From Treponema sp. (GTDB lineage: Bacteria > Spirochaetota > Spirochaetia > Treponematales > Breznakiellaceae): a stretch of 5,792 nt of DNA. Below the pieces are notes generated by a model, which had not been told where the DNA came from, did no database searches, and saw only the letters and a list, made by a program, of their open reading frames with translations. The first letter of the stretch is position 1, and each line of letters starts with the position of its first letter. Positions 1 through 5,535 of the stretch are shown here, piece after piece. The stretch spans positions 1 to 5,792 of the forward strand of contig JAISBK010000136.1 of assembly GCA_031266255.1 (NCBI GenBank). The letters are read 5' to 3'. The position numbers and the translations under genes were made by a program.

Positions 1-2850
1 CGGAACCTCCTCAACCCTGCCAATGGAAAGACCATCGTGTTCCCTTCTCAAGACATGGTTTTGGGGATCAACTTCCTCACCCGGGTGAAGCCTAATGCTA
101 AAGGCCAAGGTCGGCGCTATGGCACTGTGGAAGAGATCCTCATGGCAGTGGATGCCCACGCATTGGAATGGGAGGCATGTATTCGAGTGCGGCCTCCTAA
201 ATTACCGGTCTGGAATAAGGCAGGAGGCGTCTTTACCATCGGAACTGATGGACTTATTGAAACTACTCCAGGACGACTTGTTTTTAATGAGGAACTTCCT
301 AAAGAGATTCCTTTCATCAACTATGAGTTAAAAGACAAAGAACTGCGAGGACTTATCGAACAGGTTTTTGCGGATAACGGTTCCTGGACCACGGTGAAGA
401 TGCTGGATGCTATTAAAAACACCGGGTATAAGTACGCGACGGTCTTTGGCGCTACTATTGGCGTCGATGATATCGTGATTCCCAAAGAAAAAGCCGAAAT
501 GATCGATCAGGCAAGCCGGGAAGTGGATTCCATCCAGAAGCAGCATCGCCAAGGGCATATTACTCAGGAAGAACGGTACAACCGGGTGGTAGAGGTATGG
601 AACAAGACCAACGATGAGCTTACCAATATTATGATGAAGACCTTGGAAGCCGACCGGGACGGGTTCAACTCGATCTACATGATGGCCAACTCCGGTGCAC
701 GGGGAAGCCGTAATCAGATTCGCCAACTTGCGGGAATGCGGGGACTCATGGCCAAGCCTTCTGGAGACATCATCGAACTCCCCATACGTTCAAACTTTAA
801 AGAGGGACTTTCCGTAATTGAATTTTTCATCTCTACGAACGGTGCGCGGAAAGGCTTAGCTGATACGGCCCTTAAGACTGCGGAAGCAGGGTATCTCACC
901 CGGCGACTTGTAGACATTGCCCAAGATGTGGTAGTAAACGAAGATGACTGCGGTACCATCAATGGTATTTCCTATTCGGCCATCAAGAATGGGGAGGAAA
1001 TTGTTGAATCATTAAGCGACCGTATTGTAGGCCGGTATACCCTGGAACGGGTCAAACACCCCATTACCGGGGAGCTTGTAGTAGATGTGAATGAGGAGAT
1101 TACCGAGGAAATCGCCCGGGACATTGAAGCGGCCGGGGTTGATTCCGTACGGATTCGGACGGTTTTGACCTGTGAAGCCAAACACGGGGTTTGCCGTCGC
1201 TGTTATGGCCGTAACCTGGCTACCAACCGCACGGTGGACATAGGTGAGGCGGTGGGTACCATTGCAGCCCAGTCAATTGGGCAGCCGGGAACCCAGCTTA
1301 CTATGCGTACCTTTCATATCGGAGGAGCCGCGACCAAGGTTACTGAAGAAAGCCAGATCCTCTTGAAATACCCGGTATATATCCGGGATGTAAGCGGAGT
1401 TCATGTGGAGCTTACTGACGGACGGTGGCTCTTTACCCGTAAGGGTTATGCTATCGTGAACAAGGTCATGAAGGACTACCACCTTGAGGAGCATGATAAA
1501 CTTTTAGTGGACAATGGTAAGCGTATCATCCGGGGAGAACCGATTATCAACCATGAGGGACAGGATATGCTCTCGCCTGAAATCGCCTATGCCATGGTCT
1601 TGAAAGATCACCTCTATCTTATTGGGCAGGATCAGAAGATTGAAATCCGGAACGGTTCTGAATTAGTGGCAAAAAAAGGCGACGTGGTGGCTGCAGAAAA
1701 GACCATCGCAACCTTCGACCCTTTCTCGGACCCGATCATTGCGGAAGCATCGGGATTTATCAAATACGAAGACATCATCCCTGGTACAACCTTAAAAGAA
1801 GAAATCGACGAGGAAACCGGTAACATCGAAAAACGGATATCCGAATTCCAACTTGAAAGCAAGCAGCCTCGGATCTTCATCATTGATGAGGATGGCGCAG
1901 AACTCGTTTCGTACTTCCTTCCCGGAGGGGCATATATTCAGGTTGATGATGGAGAACGGATCAACGCCGGGCGGACCATAGCTAAAACCCTTAAAGAATC
2001 TGCCAAGGCCATGGATATTACCAGCGGTCTCCCTCGAGTGAGTGAGCTTTTTGAAGCCCGCAAGCCTAAGAGTCCTGCGGTACTAGCGCAAGTTTCGGGT
2101 ACCATCTCTTTTAAAGGTATTGTCAAGGGCAAGCGGGTAATTACCATACAGGATGCCTTTGGGAAGGAATACAAGCACCTCATCCCAATGACCAAACGAC
2201 TCTTAGTCCGGGACGGGGATACCATAGAAGCCGGGGAAAGTCTTTGTGTGGGGGCGATCAATCCCCATGATATTCTCTTTATTATGGGTGAAAGTCGTCT
2301 TCAACGGTACCTCATGGACGAGATTCAACAGATGTACCGAGTGCAAGGGGTAACCATCAATGACAAGCACATCGGGGTTATCATCAGGCAGATGATGCGG
2401 AAAGTGGAAATCGTATCAGTGGGGGACACGAAGTTCATCTTTGGCCAACTGGTGGACAAGTACCATTTCCACGAGGAAAACAACCGGGTCATTGAAGAAG
2501 GAGGCCAGCCCGCAGTTGCCCGGCCTATGTTTCAAGGCATTACCAAGGCCAGCCTCAATATTGACTCGTTTTTGTCCGCAGCGAGTTTTCAGGAAACCAC
2601 CAGGGTACTTACCAATGCCGCTATTGCGGGCTCCACCGATTACCTTCGGGGTCTCAAAGAAAACATCATCATCGGTCATCCTATTCCGGCTGGTACAGGG
2701 ATGAAGCGTTATCGAGCGGTGAAGCTCTTTGATGAGGATAATAAGGATCTGGACGTGGAGATGCAGGAGATCTTGGAACGGGTCAGACTGGAAAAAGTCG
2801 CCGAAACTACCGGGGAAGAAGAGTTTATGGCTGAAGAAGTGGAAGAGTAG
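1..2850 (+). CDS. rpoC: RNA polymerase beta' subunit, C-terminal part (5' end outside window)
   Basis: This is the catalytic beta' subunit of RNA polymerase. The frame is open from base 1 and gives 949 residues to a TAG stop; it begins at NLLNPANG, just after the active-site NADFDGD motif, so roughly the first third lies outside. Visible parts, in local codon numbers: the bridge helix (about 272-306, core GARKGLADTALKTAEAGYL); the second zinc site with Cys 317, 391, 398 and 401; the trigger loop (TMRTFHIGG, with Met435, Arg436 and His439 matching E. coli M932, R933 and H936). About 225 residues separate the two trigger-loop halves, before GLPRVSELFEAR at 676. This is a lineage-specific insertion at the place of E. 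coli SI3. The conserved C-terminal block (SFQETTRVLTNAAI) is present, followed by an acidic tail ending EEEFMAEEVEE. No lesion is seen. It is presumably the last gene of rpoBC, as a terminator-like hairpin follows. The GTG at 37 is internal, not the start. Confidence 0.98.
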   Translation, partial: RNLLNPANGKTIVFPSQDMVLGINFLTRVKPNAKGQGRRYGTVEEILMAVDAHALEWEACIRVRPPKLPVWNKAGGVFTIGTDGLIETTPGRLVFNEELPKEIPFINYELKDKELRGLIEQVFADNGSWTTVKMLDAIKNTGYKYATVFGATIGVDDIVIPKEKAEMIDQASREVDSIQKQHRQGHITQEERYNRVVEVWNKTNDELTNIMMKTLEADRDGFNSIYMMANSGARGSRNQIRQLAGMRGLMAKPSGDIIELPIRSNFKEGLSVIEFFISTNGARKGLADTALKTAEAGYLTRRLVDIAQDVVVNEDDCGTINGISYSAIKNGEEIVESLSDRIVGRYTLERVKHPITGELVVDVNEEITEEIARDIEAAGVDSVRIRTVLTCEAKHGVCRRCYGRNLATNRTVDIGEAVGTIAAQSIGQPGTQLTMRTFHIGGAATKVTEESQILLKYPVYIRDVSGVHVELTDGRWLFTRKGYAIVNKVMKDYHLEEHDKLLVDNGKRIIRGEPIINHEGQDMLSPEIAYAMVLKDHLYLIGQDQKIEIRNGSELVAKKGDVVAAEKTIATFDPFSDPIIAEASGFIKYEDIIPGTTLKEEIDEETGNIEKRISEFQLESKQPRIFIIDEDGAELVSYFLPGGAYIQVDDGERINAGRTIAKTLKESAKAMDITSGLPRVSELFEARKPKSPAVLAQVSGTISFKGIVKGKRVITIQDAFGKEYKHLIPMTKRLLVRDGDTIEAGESLCVGAINPHDILFIMGESRLQRYLMDEIQQMYRVQGVTINDKHIGVIIRQMMRKVEIVSVGDTKFIFGQLVDKYHFHEENNRVIEEGGQPAVARPMFQGITKASLNIDSFLSAASFQETTRVLTNAAIAGSTDYLRGLKENIIIGHPIPAGTGMKRYRAVKLFDEDNKDLDVEMQEILERVRLEKVAETTGEEEFMAEEVEE

Positions 2851-2878
2851 TGTTCAGTACAGCAGGTTTACCATGATA

Positions 2879-2910
2879 GCGGCCTTGTTACAGGAGGCCG
2901 CGTGTCCTTT
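2879..2910 (+). terminator. Probable intrinsic terminator of the rpoBC operon
   Basis: A perfect 7-bp GC-rich stem, GCGGCCT (2879-2885) with AGGCCGC (2895-2901), closes a 9-nt loop and is followed by a short T-rich stretch (TGTCCTTTTAT). It lies 29 nt after the rpoC stop, the usual place for a factor-independent terminator. The T tract is short and interrupted, so termination may be partial. Confidence 0.65.
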
Positions 2911-2963
2911 TATCTGGGTAACTAACGTGAGTTCGACAGGCTAAAGAAACCCCTACCTGAATC

Positions 2964-2972
2964 TGGTATAAT
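2964..2972 (+). promoter_or_regulatory. Extended -10 promoter element, orphaned
   Basis: TGGTATAAT is a perfect extended -10 (TGnTATAAT). No good -35 lies 16-18 bp upstream; the nearest TTGACA-like hexamer, TCGACA at 2933-2938, is 28 bp away. The promoter points towards a short start-codon stub at 3028 that is cut by the IS1-type element. It may originally have driven the older transposase whose 3' end survives at 3812-4021. That link is inference. Confidence 0.5.
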
Positions 2973-2996
2973 GTATAGGTAAAACACCTATCATAC
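2973..2996. repeat. Short inverted repeat just after the -10, operator- or hairpin-like
   Basis: GTATAGGT and ACCTATCATAC form an inverted repeat around an AAAAC centre: 6 perfect base pairs (2975-2980 with 2986-2991), extendable with one bulged C. It covers the expected transcription start of the extended -10 at 2964. It could be an operator or a 5' mRNA hairpin limiting expression. It has no T tail and is no terminator. Confidence 0.35.
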
Positions 2997-3003
2997 GAGA
3001 AAC

Positions 3004-3040
3004 AGGAGGGTTTTTTTAGGGAAGTACATGACCGTCAAGA
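3004..3040 (+). pseudogene. Possible 5' stub of a disrupted gene (start codon region only)
   Basis: A purine-rich stretch (AGGAGGG at 3004-3010, and TAGGGAAG ending at 3023) precedes ATG at 3028. The frame reads MTVK before entering the terminal repeat of the IS1-type element and stopping at 3046-3048. With the promoter upstream this looks like the first few codons of a gene whose body was lost when the insertion sequence arrived or moved. The surviving 3' end of a same-strand transposase on the other side (3812-4021) is a candidate for the rest. So few codons remain that chance is a real alternative. Confidence 0.25.
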
Positions 3041-3063
3041 GGAGGTGATCCACAAAGTATGAT
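3041..3063 (+). repeat. Terminal inverted repeat, transposase 3' side
   Basis: This 23-bp end begins GGAGGTGATCCACAAAG and pairs with the opposite end (3788-3810 read in reverse), matching at 21 of 23 positions; the differences are at positions 3 and 11. Length and the GG-GGTGAT-type tip fit the IS1 family. Confidence 0.9.
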
Positions 3064-3068
3064 ATACC

Positions 3069-3743
3069 TTAAACGAAGCCGTAATTGATGTAAAAAAAGC
3101 CATTTCAAATACTTTCCAGTGGTTGAACAATTTTTTCGAGAAACAACAGATCCTGCGAAAGGCCCGCCGTATCCTATGCCTCATCCGGCAGTTGTTTCCT
3201 TCTATCCCTGCCGTGTGTTGCTTCGTGTTTGTCCGCCCCAAACACCGACCGAAAACTGTCCCACTTATCCGTCCCTATCCTTTCATAGCTTATCCCCAGC
3301 CGTTTTATCCTCATCCTCCGCTTTTTCGCCGTCTTTATGACTCGTTTCTCCCACACATACGCTACTATCTCCCCACTTTCCCGATGATACGCATATATCA
3401 GCCATACGTTGTTCTTCTTTTTCCCTACATACGTCCAAAACTCATCTATGTCAAGACAATCATAGTGAGAAAACCGGGGAATTATTTTGTATTTAGTCGA
3501 TTTGAGTACTTTTAAGACTTTGGTGATACTGATGTCCCGTATGCCGATTCCCCGGACGAGCATGATGTTGACCAGGTTGGCTATCCCGGGAAGGCATCAG
3601 CGGTAGGTTATTTCGTGGCTGCTGATAAACTTACGACCGCAGTCTTTACAGAGGTAATTTTGTTTGTGGTTGTCTTTTTTCCCGTTTCGGGTCATGATAG
3701 GACTATGGCAATGGGGGCAATTGATGTCTATGGTTATTTTCAT
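3069..3743 (-). pseudogene. IS1-family transposase, broken by a nonsense codon and two frameshifts
   Basis: The reconstructed protein is about 225 residues. It starts with ATG at 3743 and a zinc ribbon: CPHC (residues 9-12) and CKDC (32-35) in the minus-strand frame. Lesion 1 is an in-frame TGA at 3597-3599 (codon 49), where relatives as I recall them have Gly (TYRGCLPGI). The frame then continues through MLVRGIGIRDIS and the catalytic Asp segments DIDEFWTYVG and TDKWDSF. Lesion 2 is near 3224: the frame shifts between ADKH and KQHTAGIEGNN, consistent with about 8 nt lost, which separates the two Asp from the third catalytic residue Glu (GIEGNN). Lesion 3 is in the A run at 3092-3098: seven bases give AFFTSITA, while eight would restore the family-like ending AFFYINYGFV and a TAA at 3069-3071. 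None of the open pieces contains a whole DDE site. Residue identity to named elements was not computed. Confidence 0.9.
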
Positions 3744-3787
3744 TCTTCATAGTATCACCTTTTATCCTCTTTGCCTTTCTACTCTTC

Positions 3788-3810
3788 ATCATACTTTGTA
3801 GATCACCACC
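3788..3810 (-). repeat. Terminal inverted repeat, transposase 5' side
   Basis: Read on the minus strand this end begins GGTGGTGATCTACAAAG and matches the other end at 21 of 23 positions. It lies 44 bp upstream of the transposase start codon and would normally also hold or flank the transposase promoter. Confidence 0.9.
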
Positions 3811-3811
3811 C

Positions 3812-4021
3812 AAAATAGATTATGCCGAATATAAGCGGCGAGGGTATTATATAGGGTCCGGGCCGATAGAGAGCGGGAACAAGACGGTGGCACAAAAGCG
3901 ATGCAAACAGGCGGGGATGAGGTGGCATGAGGGCAATGCGCAAGAGATGGTAACGCTTACGGCTAAAGAAGAGAGCGGGAGGTGGGGCGCTTCGGTTCGG
4001 GACTTTATCATAGCTGCCTAA
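3812..4021 (+). pseudogene. C-terminal remnant of a second transposase (ISKra4-like)
   Basis: An open frame begins exactly where the IS1-type element ends and runs about 70 codons to TAA at 4019-4021. It reads DYAEYKRRGYYIGSGPIESG and continues with NKTVAQKRCKQAGMRW and HEGNAQEMVTLTAKEESGRW. The pattern GSGPIES-NK-V--R-K-AGMRW is typical of the C-terminal end of ISKra4-type DDE transposases; the Glu in PIES is probably the third catalytic residue. All upstream domains are missing, since such proteins usually have several hundred residues. It is on the opposite strand to the IS1-type gene and unrelated to it. The start may be the stub at 3028. The family call rests on motif memory; ISKra4 is the likely but not only option. 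Confidence 0.8.
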
Positions 4022-4062
4022 ATGCCCCGAAAAAGAAATTGCACCCAGTTATTCACAATGCT

Positions 4063-4091
4063 TTGACATATTGGCGTTAGTGTGCTATAGT
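4063..4091 (+). promoter_or_regulatory. Strong sigma-70-type promoter for the wzz-like gene
   Basis: A perfect -35 TTGACA (4063-4068) is followed after 17 bp by TATAGT (4086-4091), which differs from consensus at one base and is preceded by the extended TGn motif (TGC, 4083-4085). Transcription should start near 4098, giving an untranslated leader of about 210 nt before the ATG at 4309. Nothing else downstream on this strand fits as its target. Confidence 0.75.
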
Positions 4092-4122
4092 AATGCTTAA
4101 TAGTGAGTTTGATGATTTTGAA

Positions 4123-4188
4123 ATGCTTCTTTTGGTATTGCTAAAGGGAATTGGTAATTTTGTAATTGAAGAAACAGATACTCTTTAA
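4123..4188 (+). CDS. Possible leader peptide, 21 codons, Leu-rich
   Basis: Within the transcribed leader an ATG at 4123 opens a short frame beginning MLLLVLLKGIG and ending in TAA at 4186-4188, eight bases before the terminator-like stem. The frame also extends to an upstream ATG at 4093, but that lies before the expected transcription start. No good ribosome binding site is visible (GTGAG is about 15 nt away). The position is suggestive of a leader peptide; coding is unproven. Confidence 0.15.
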   Translation: MLLLVLLKGIGNFVIEETDTL

Positions 4189-4196
4189 TCTACCGT

Positions 4197-4235
4197 ACTT
4201 CTGGATCATATAAAGTCCAGGGGTTTTACTTTTTT
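4197..4235 (+). terminator. Terminator-like hairpin in the leader (candidate attenuator)
   Basis: ACTTCTGGA (4197-4205) can pair with TCCAGGGGT (4216-4224). The core is five Watson-Crick pairs, CTGGA/TCCAG, extended by two G-T pairs, C-G and A-T; the loop is about 10 nt. TTTAC and a run of six T (4230-4235) follow. It sits about 100 nt after the predicted transcription start and 73 nt before the wzz-like ATG, so it could end transcripts early. No antiterminator partner was recognised. Confidence 0.45.
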
Positions 4236-4308
4236 GTTGAACTCGTTGTTTGTTATTTCCCAAGATGGTATGTTGTCCTATCCAAAGATTTTTAAGGATT
4301 GAGAGTGT

Positions 4309-5331
4309 ATGACAGAAAAAAACGAAGTATATAGCCAGGACGACGAAATTAGTCTTATCGATCTTTTTGCGGTCCTTTGGCATCGAAAGGTGATGATCCT
4401 CGTTATAACCTTGATCGCCATGGTCGGGGTGGTGGTATTTTCAATTATCTCTCTGGTACTCCCTACGGAAACATCCCCTCTTCCCAATACCTATACCCCT
4501 AGCGCGCTGATGCTTATCAATAATACATCTTCCTCTGGGGGAGCTATGGCAGCCGCGTTAGGCGCTACTGGCCTTGGGGGTTTGGCCGGACTTGCAGGGG
4601 TAAGTACCGGACCAACTTTCAGTGAGCTCGCGATCTATTTAGTGGGAACCAATACTTTGCTTGACGCGGTGGTGGATGAATTTGACCTGATAAGCAGGTA
4701 CGAGATTAAGAAATATTTCCGGTCAGAAAGTCGGAAGATCCTTAAAAAACAGTTAACCGCAGCCTCTGATGAGAAAAGCGGGGTTTTCACTATTAGTTTT
4801 ACCGATACGGATCCGGTGTTTGCCCAGGATGTGGTTAATTTTTGCGTCTTGTTTTTGGAAAAACGTTTTGATGAGTTAGCAGTGGATCAAAATAAATTAG
4901 AAAAAGAGAATTTGGAGATTAATATTGCCAATACCTATCAGGAGATTCAAAATCTTGAACAGGAATTCCATAGACTAGAGTATTCTGTCGTATCAGGAGG
5001 GCGGATGGGTTCTATTCCGGCCATCACCCTTGAACAGAATCGTATCACCATGGAATTACAGACCCAGAAACAGGTGTATACCCAGCTTAAAGTACAATAC
5101 GAAATGTTAAAGGTAAGCATGGCTAGTGAAAAACCAGTTTTTCAAATTCTTGAAATGGCAGAAGTTCCGGATCAGAAATCTGGGCCGAGCCGAGGGCTCA
5201 TCTGTATTATTGTTACCTTTGCAGCCGGATTTTTTTCCGTATTTCTTGCATTTGTGTTGAATGCGATTTCTAATATCAGAAATGATCCCGAAGCTATGGC
5301 TAAATTGCAGGGAAGTAGTAAGAAAAAATGA
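4309..5331 (+). CDS. Wzz/GumC-type polysaccharide chain-length determinant
   Basis: This is a polysaccharide co-polymerase, an inner-membrane protein that sets the length of surface glycan chains. The 340 residues have the family's layout: a cytoplasmic start with ISLIDLFAVLWHRK (14-27), a first membrane segment (about 28-51), a large periplasmic domain, a coiled-coil-prone part (about 195-275, e.g. NTYQEIQNLEQEF), a proline-containing segment VPDQKSGPSR (286-295), a second membrane segment (297-320) and a short basic tail. A Gly/Ala-rich stretch lies at 77-101 (GATGLGGLAGLAG). No Walker motifs follow the second segment, so a tyrosine kinase, if any, is separate. The start ATG has AAGGA (4294-4298) at 10 nt. 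The strong promoter at 4063 and the hairpin at 4197 precede it. The WecA/TagO-like gene downstream supports a role in glycan assembly. Which polymer (O-antigen-like, capsule or exopolysaccharide) cannot be told; spirochaetes such as treponemes often lack classical LPS. Confidence 0.88.
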   Translation: MTEKNEVYSQDDEISLIDLFAVLWHRKVMILVITLIAMVGVVVFSIISLVLPTETSPLPNTYTPSALMLINNTSSSGGAMAAALGATGLGGLAGLAGVSTGPTFSELAIYLVGTNTLLDAVVDEFDLISRYEIKKYFRSESRKILKKQLTAASDEKSGVFTISFTDTDPVFAQDVVNFCVLFLEKRFDELAVDQNKLEKENLEINIANTYQEIQNLEQEFHRLEYSVVSGGRMGSIPAITLEQNRITMELQTQKQVYTQLKVQYEMLKVSMASEKPVFQILEMAEVPDQKSGPSRGLICIIVTFAAGFFSVFLAFVLNAISNIRNDPEAMAKLQGSSKKK

Positions 5332-5366
5332 GTTAATTCCGAAAAATGGAATTTTCGAGTAAACTC
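5330..5366 (+). terminator. AT-rich nested hairpin after the wzz-like gene, weak terminator at best
   Basis: AATTCC (5335-5340) pairs with GGAATT (5348-5353) around GAAAAAT, and an outer arm GAGTT (5330-5334) matches AACTC (5362-5366). Four T follow the inner stem. The stem overlaps the stop codon of the wzz-like gene. The low G+C and short T run argue for weak termination or an mRNA end or processing structure. Confidence 0.35.
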
Positions 5367-5401
5367 AATAGGGGTAGGGCGTTCACTAAAAGTTGGGATT
5401 T

Positions 5402-5412
5402 TACGGTAGCTT
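5402..5412 (+). promoter_or_regulatory. ops-like motif (speculative)
   Basis: TACGGTAGCTT matches the ops pause element GGCGGTAGYNT at all but its first two positions. ops elements recruit RfaH-type NusG paralogues in polysaccharide operons of gammaproteobacteria. Here the motif lies inside a glycan locus, 134 bp before the glycosyltransferase. Eleven bases with two mismatches can arise by chance, and the presence of such a factor in this organism is unknown. Confidence 0.2.
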
Positions 5413-5425
5413 CATAAGAGGATCC

Positions 5426-5535
5426 ATAAAAAAGACAGAATTGGCACTTTGTAACGACGATTACTACCGCTATAACGTATGCAAATACAGAAGAACGTCC
5501 TACCTATGCAGTGAGTGCTCTTTTAGAGGAGGAGG
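5426..5535 (+). pseudogene. Possible decayed signal-peptide gene
   Basis: After AAGAGGA (5416-5422) a frame reads ATA AAA AAG..., giving IKKTELAL. Dropping one T near 5450 continues it as VTTITTAITYANTEERPTY and AVSALLEEE, up to the Shine-Dalgarno of the next gene. Together this resembles a Sec signal peptide: basic KK, hydrophobic core, cleavage after TYA. It would need both an ATG changed to ATA and a one-base insertion. Past 5535 the frame overlaps the glycosyltransferase and stops at 5604-5606. No family is recognisable, and the resemblance to a signal peptide may be accidental. Confidence 0.25.
5525..5535 (+). promoter_or_regulatory. Strong Shine-Dalgarno sequence that locates the glycosyltransferase start
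   Basis: AGAGGAGGAGG is a near-ideal ribosome binding site in triplicate form. No ATG, GTG or TTG in the glycosyltransferase frame lies within usable distance; the first in-frame codons are ATT (5536), ATT (5539), CGC and ATT (5545). AGAGG (5525-5529) is 6 nt from ATT at 5536. An in-frame TAG at 5524-5526 rules out a start further upstream. Confidence 0.7.

Larger units (their letters stand above)
3041..3810 (-). mobile_element. IS1-family insertion sequence, full length but inactive
   Basis: The element is 770 bp, close to the 768 bp of IS1, and is bounded by 23-bp imperfect inverted repeats. It carries one minus-strand transposase gene filling nearly the whole length. The transposase has the family's N-terminal zinc ribbon, the DEFWTYVGKKK segment and the GIEGNNCR...CCFSKKLFNHWK C-terminal block. 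Zinc ribbon and catalytic domain share one frame apart from lesions, as in the single-ORF branch of the family rather than IS1 itself with its programmed insA-insB frameshift. Three lesions make it defective. The expected 8-9 bp target duplication is not seen: CCGTCAAGA to the left, CAAAATAGA to the right. The element is therefore probably old, or an adjacent deletion has removed one flank. Confidence 0.92.

Noticed and set aside
2933..2972. TCGACA as -35 partner of the TATAAT at 2967
   Set aside because: The spacing is 28 bp, far outside the usable range.
3123..3515. 130-codon plus-strand open frame across the IS1-type element
   Set aside because: It is the antisense shadow of the transposase; its composition (Pro/Tyr/Phe/Arg-rich) is unlike a real protein and the minus-strand reading gives clear family motifs.
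3597..3599. TGA in the transposase read as selenocysteine or Trp (recoding)
   Set aside because: Relatives have Gly here as I recall, two further frameshifts show plain decay, and other genes in the window use TGA as stop (4309-5331).
2911..4048. CTGGGT at 2914 and ACCCAG at 4043 as terminal repeats of the ISKra4-like element
   Set aside because: Only six bases match and the surrounding sequence does not extend the similarity.
2927..4112. GTGAGTTCGA (2927-2936) and GTGAGTTTGA (4103-4112) as a target duplication framing the whole debris region
   Set aside because: 9 of 10 bases match, but the right copy lies downstream of the promoter, well past the end of the remnant, and no terminal repeats adjoin either copy.
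4141..4383. 80-codon minus-strand open frame over the leader and wzz-like start
   Set aside because: No recognisable motif, and it runs antisense to the promoter, leader and N terminus of a well-supported gene.
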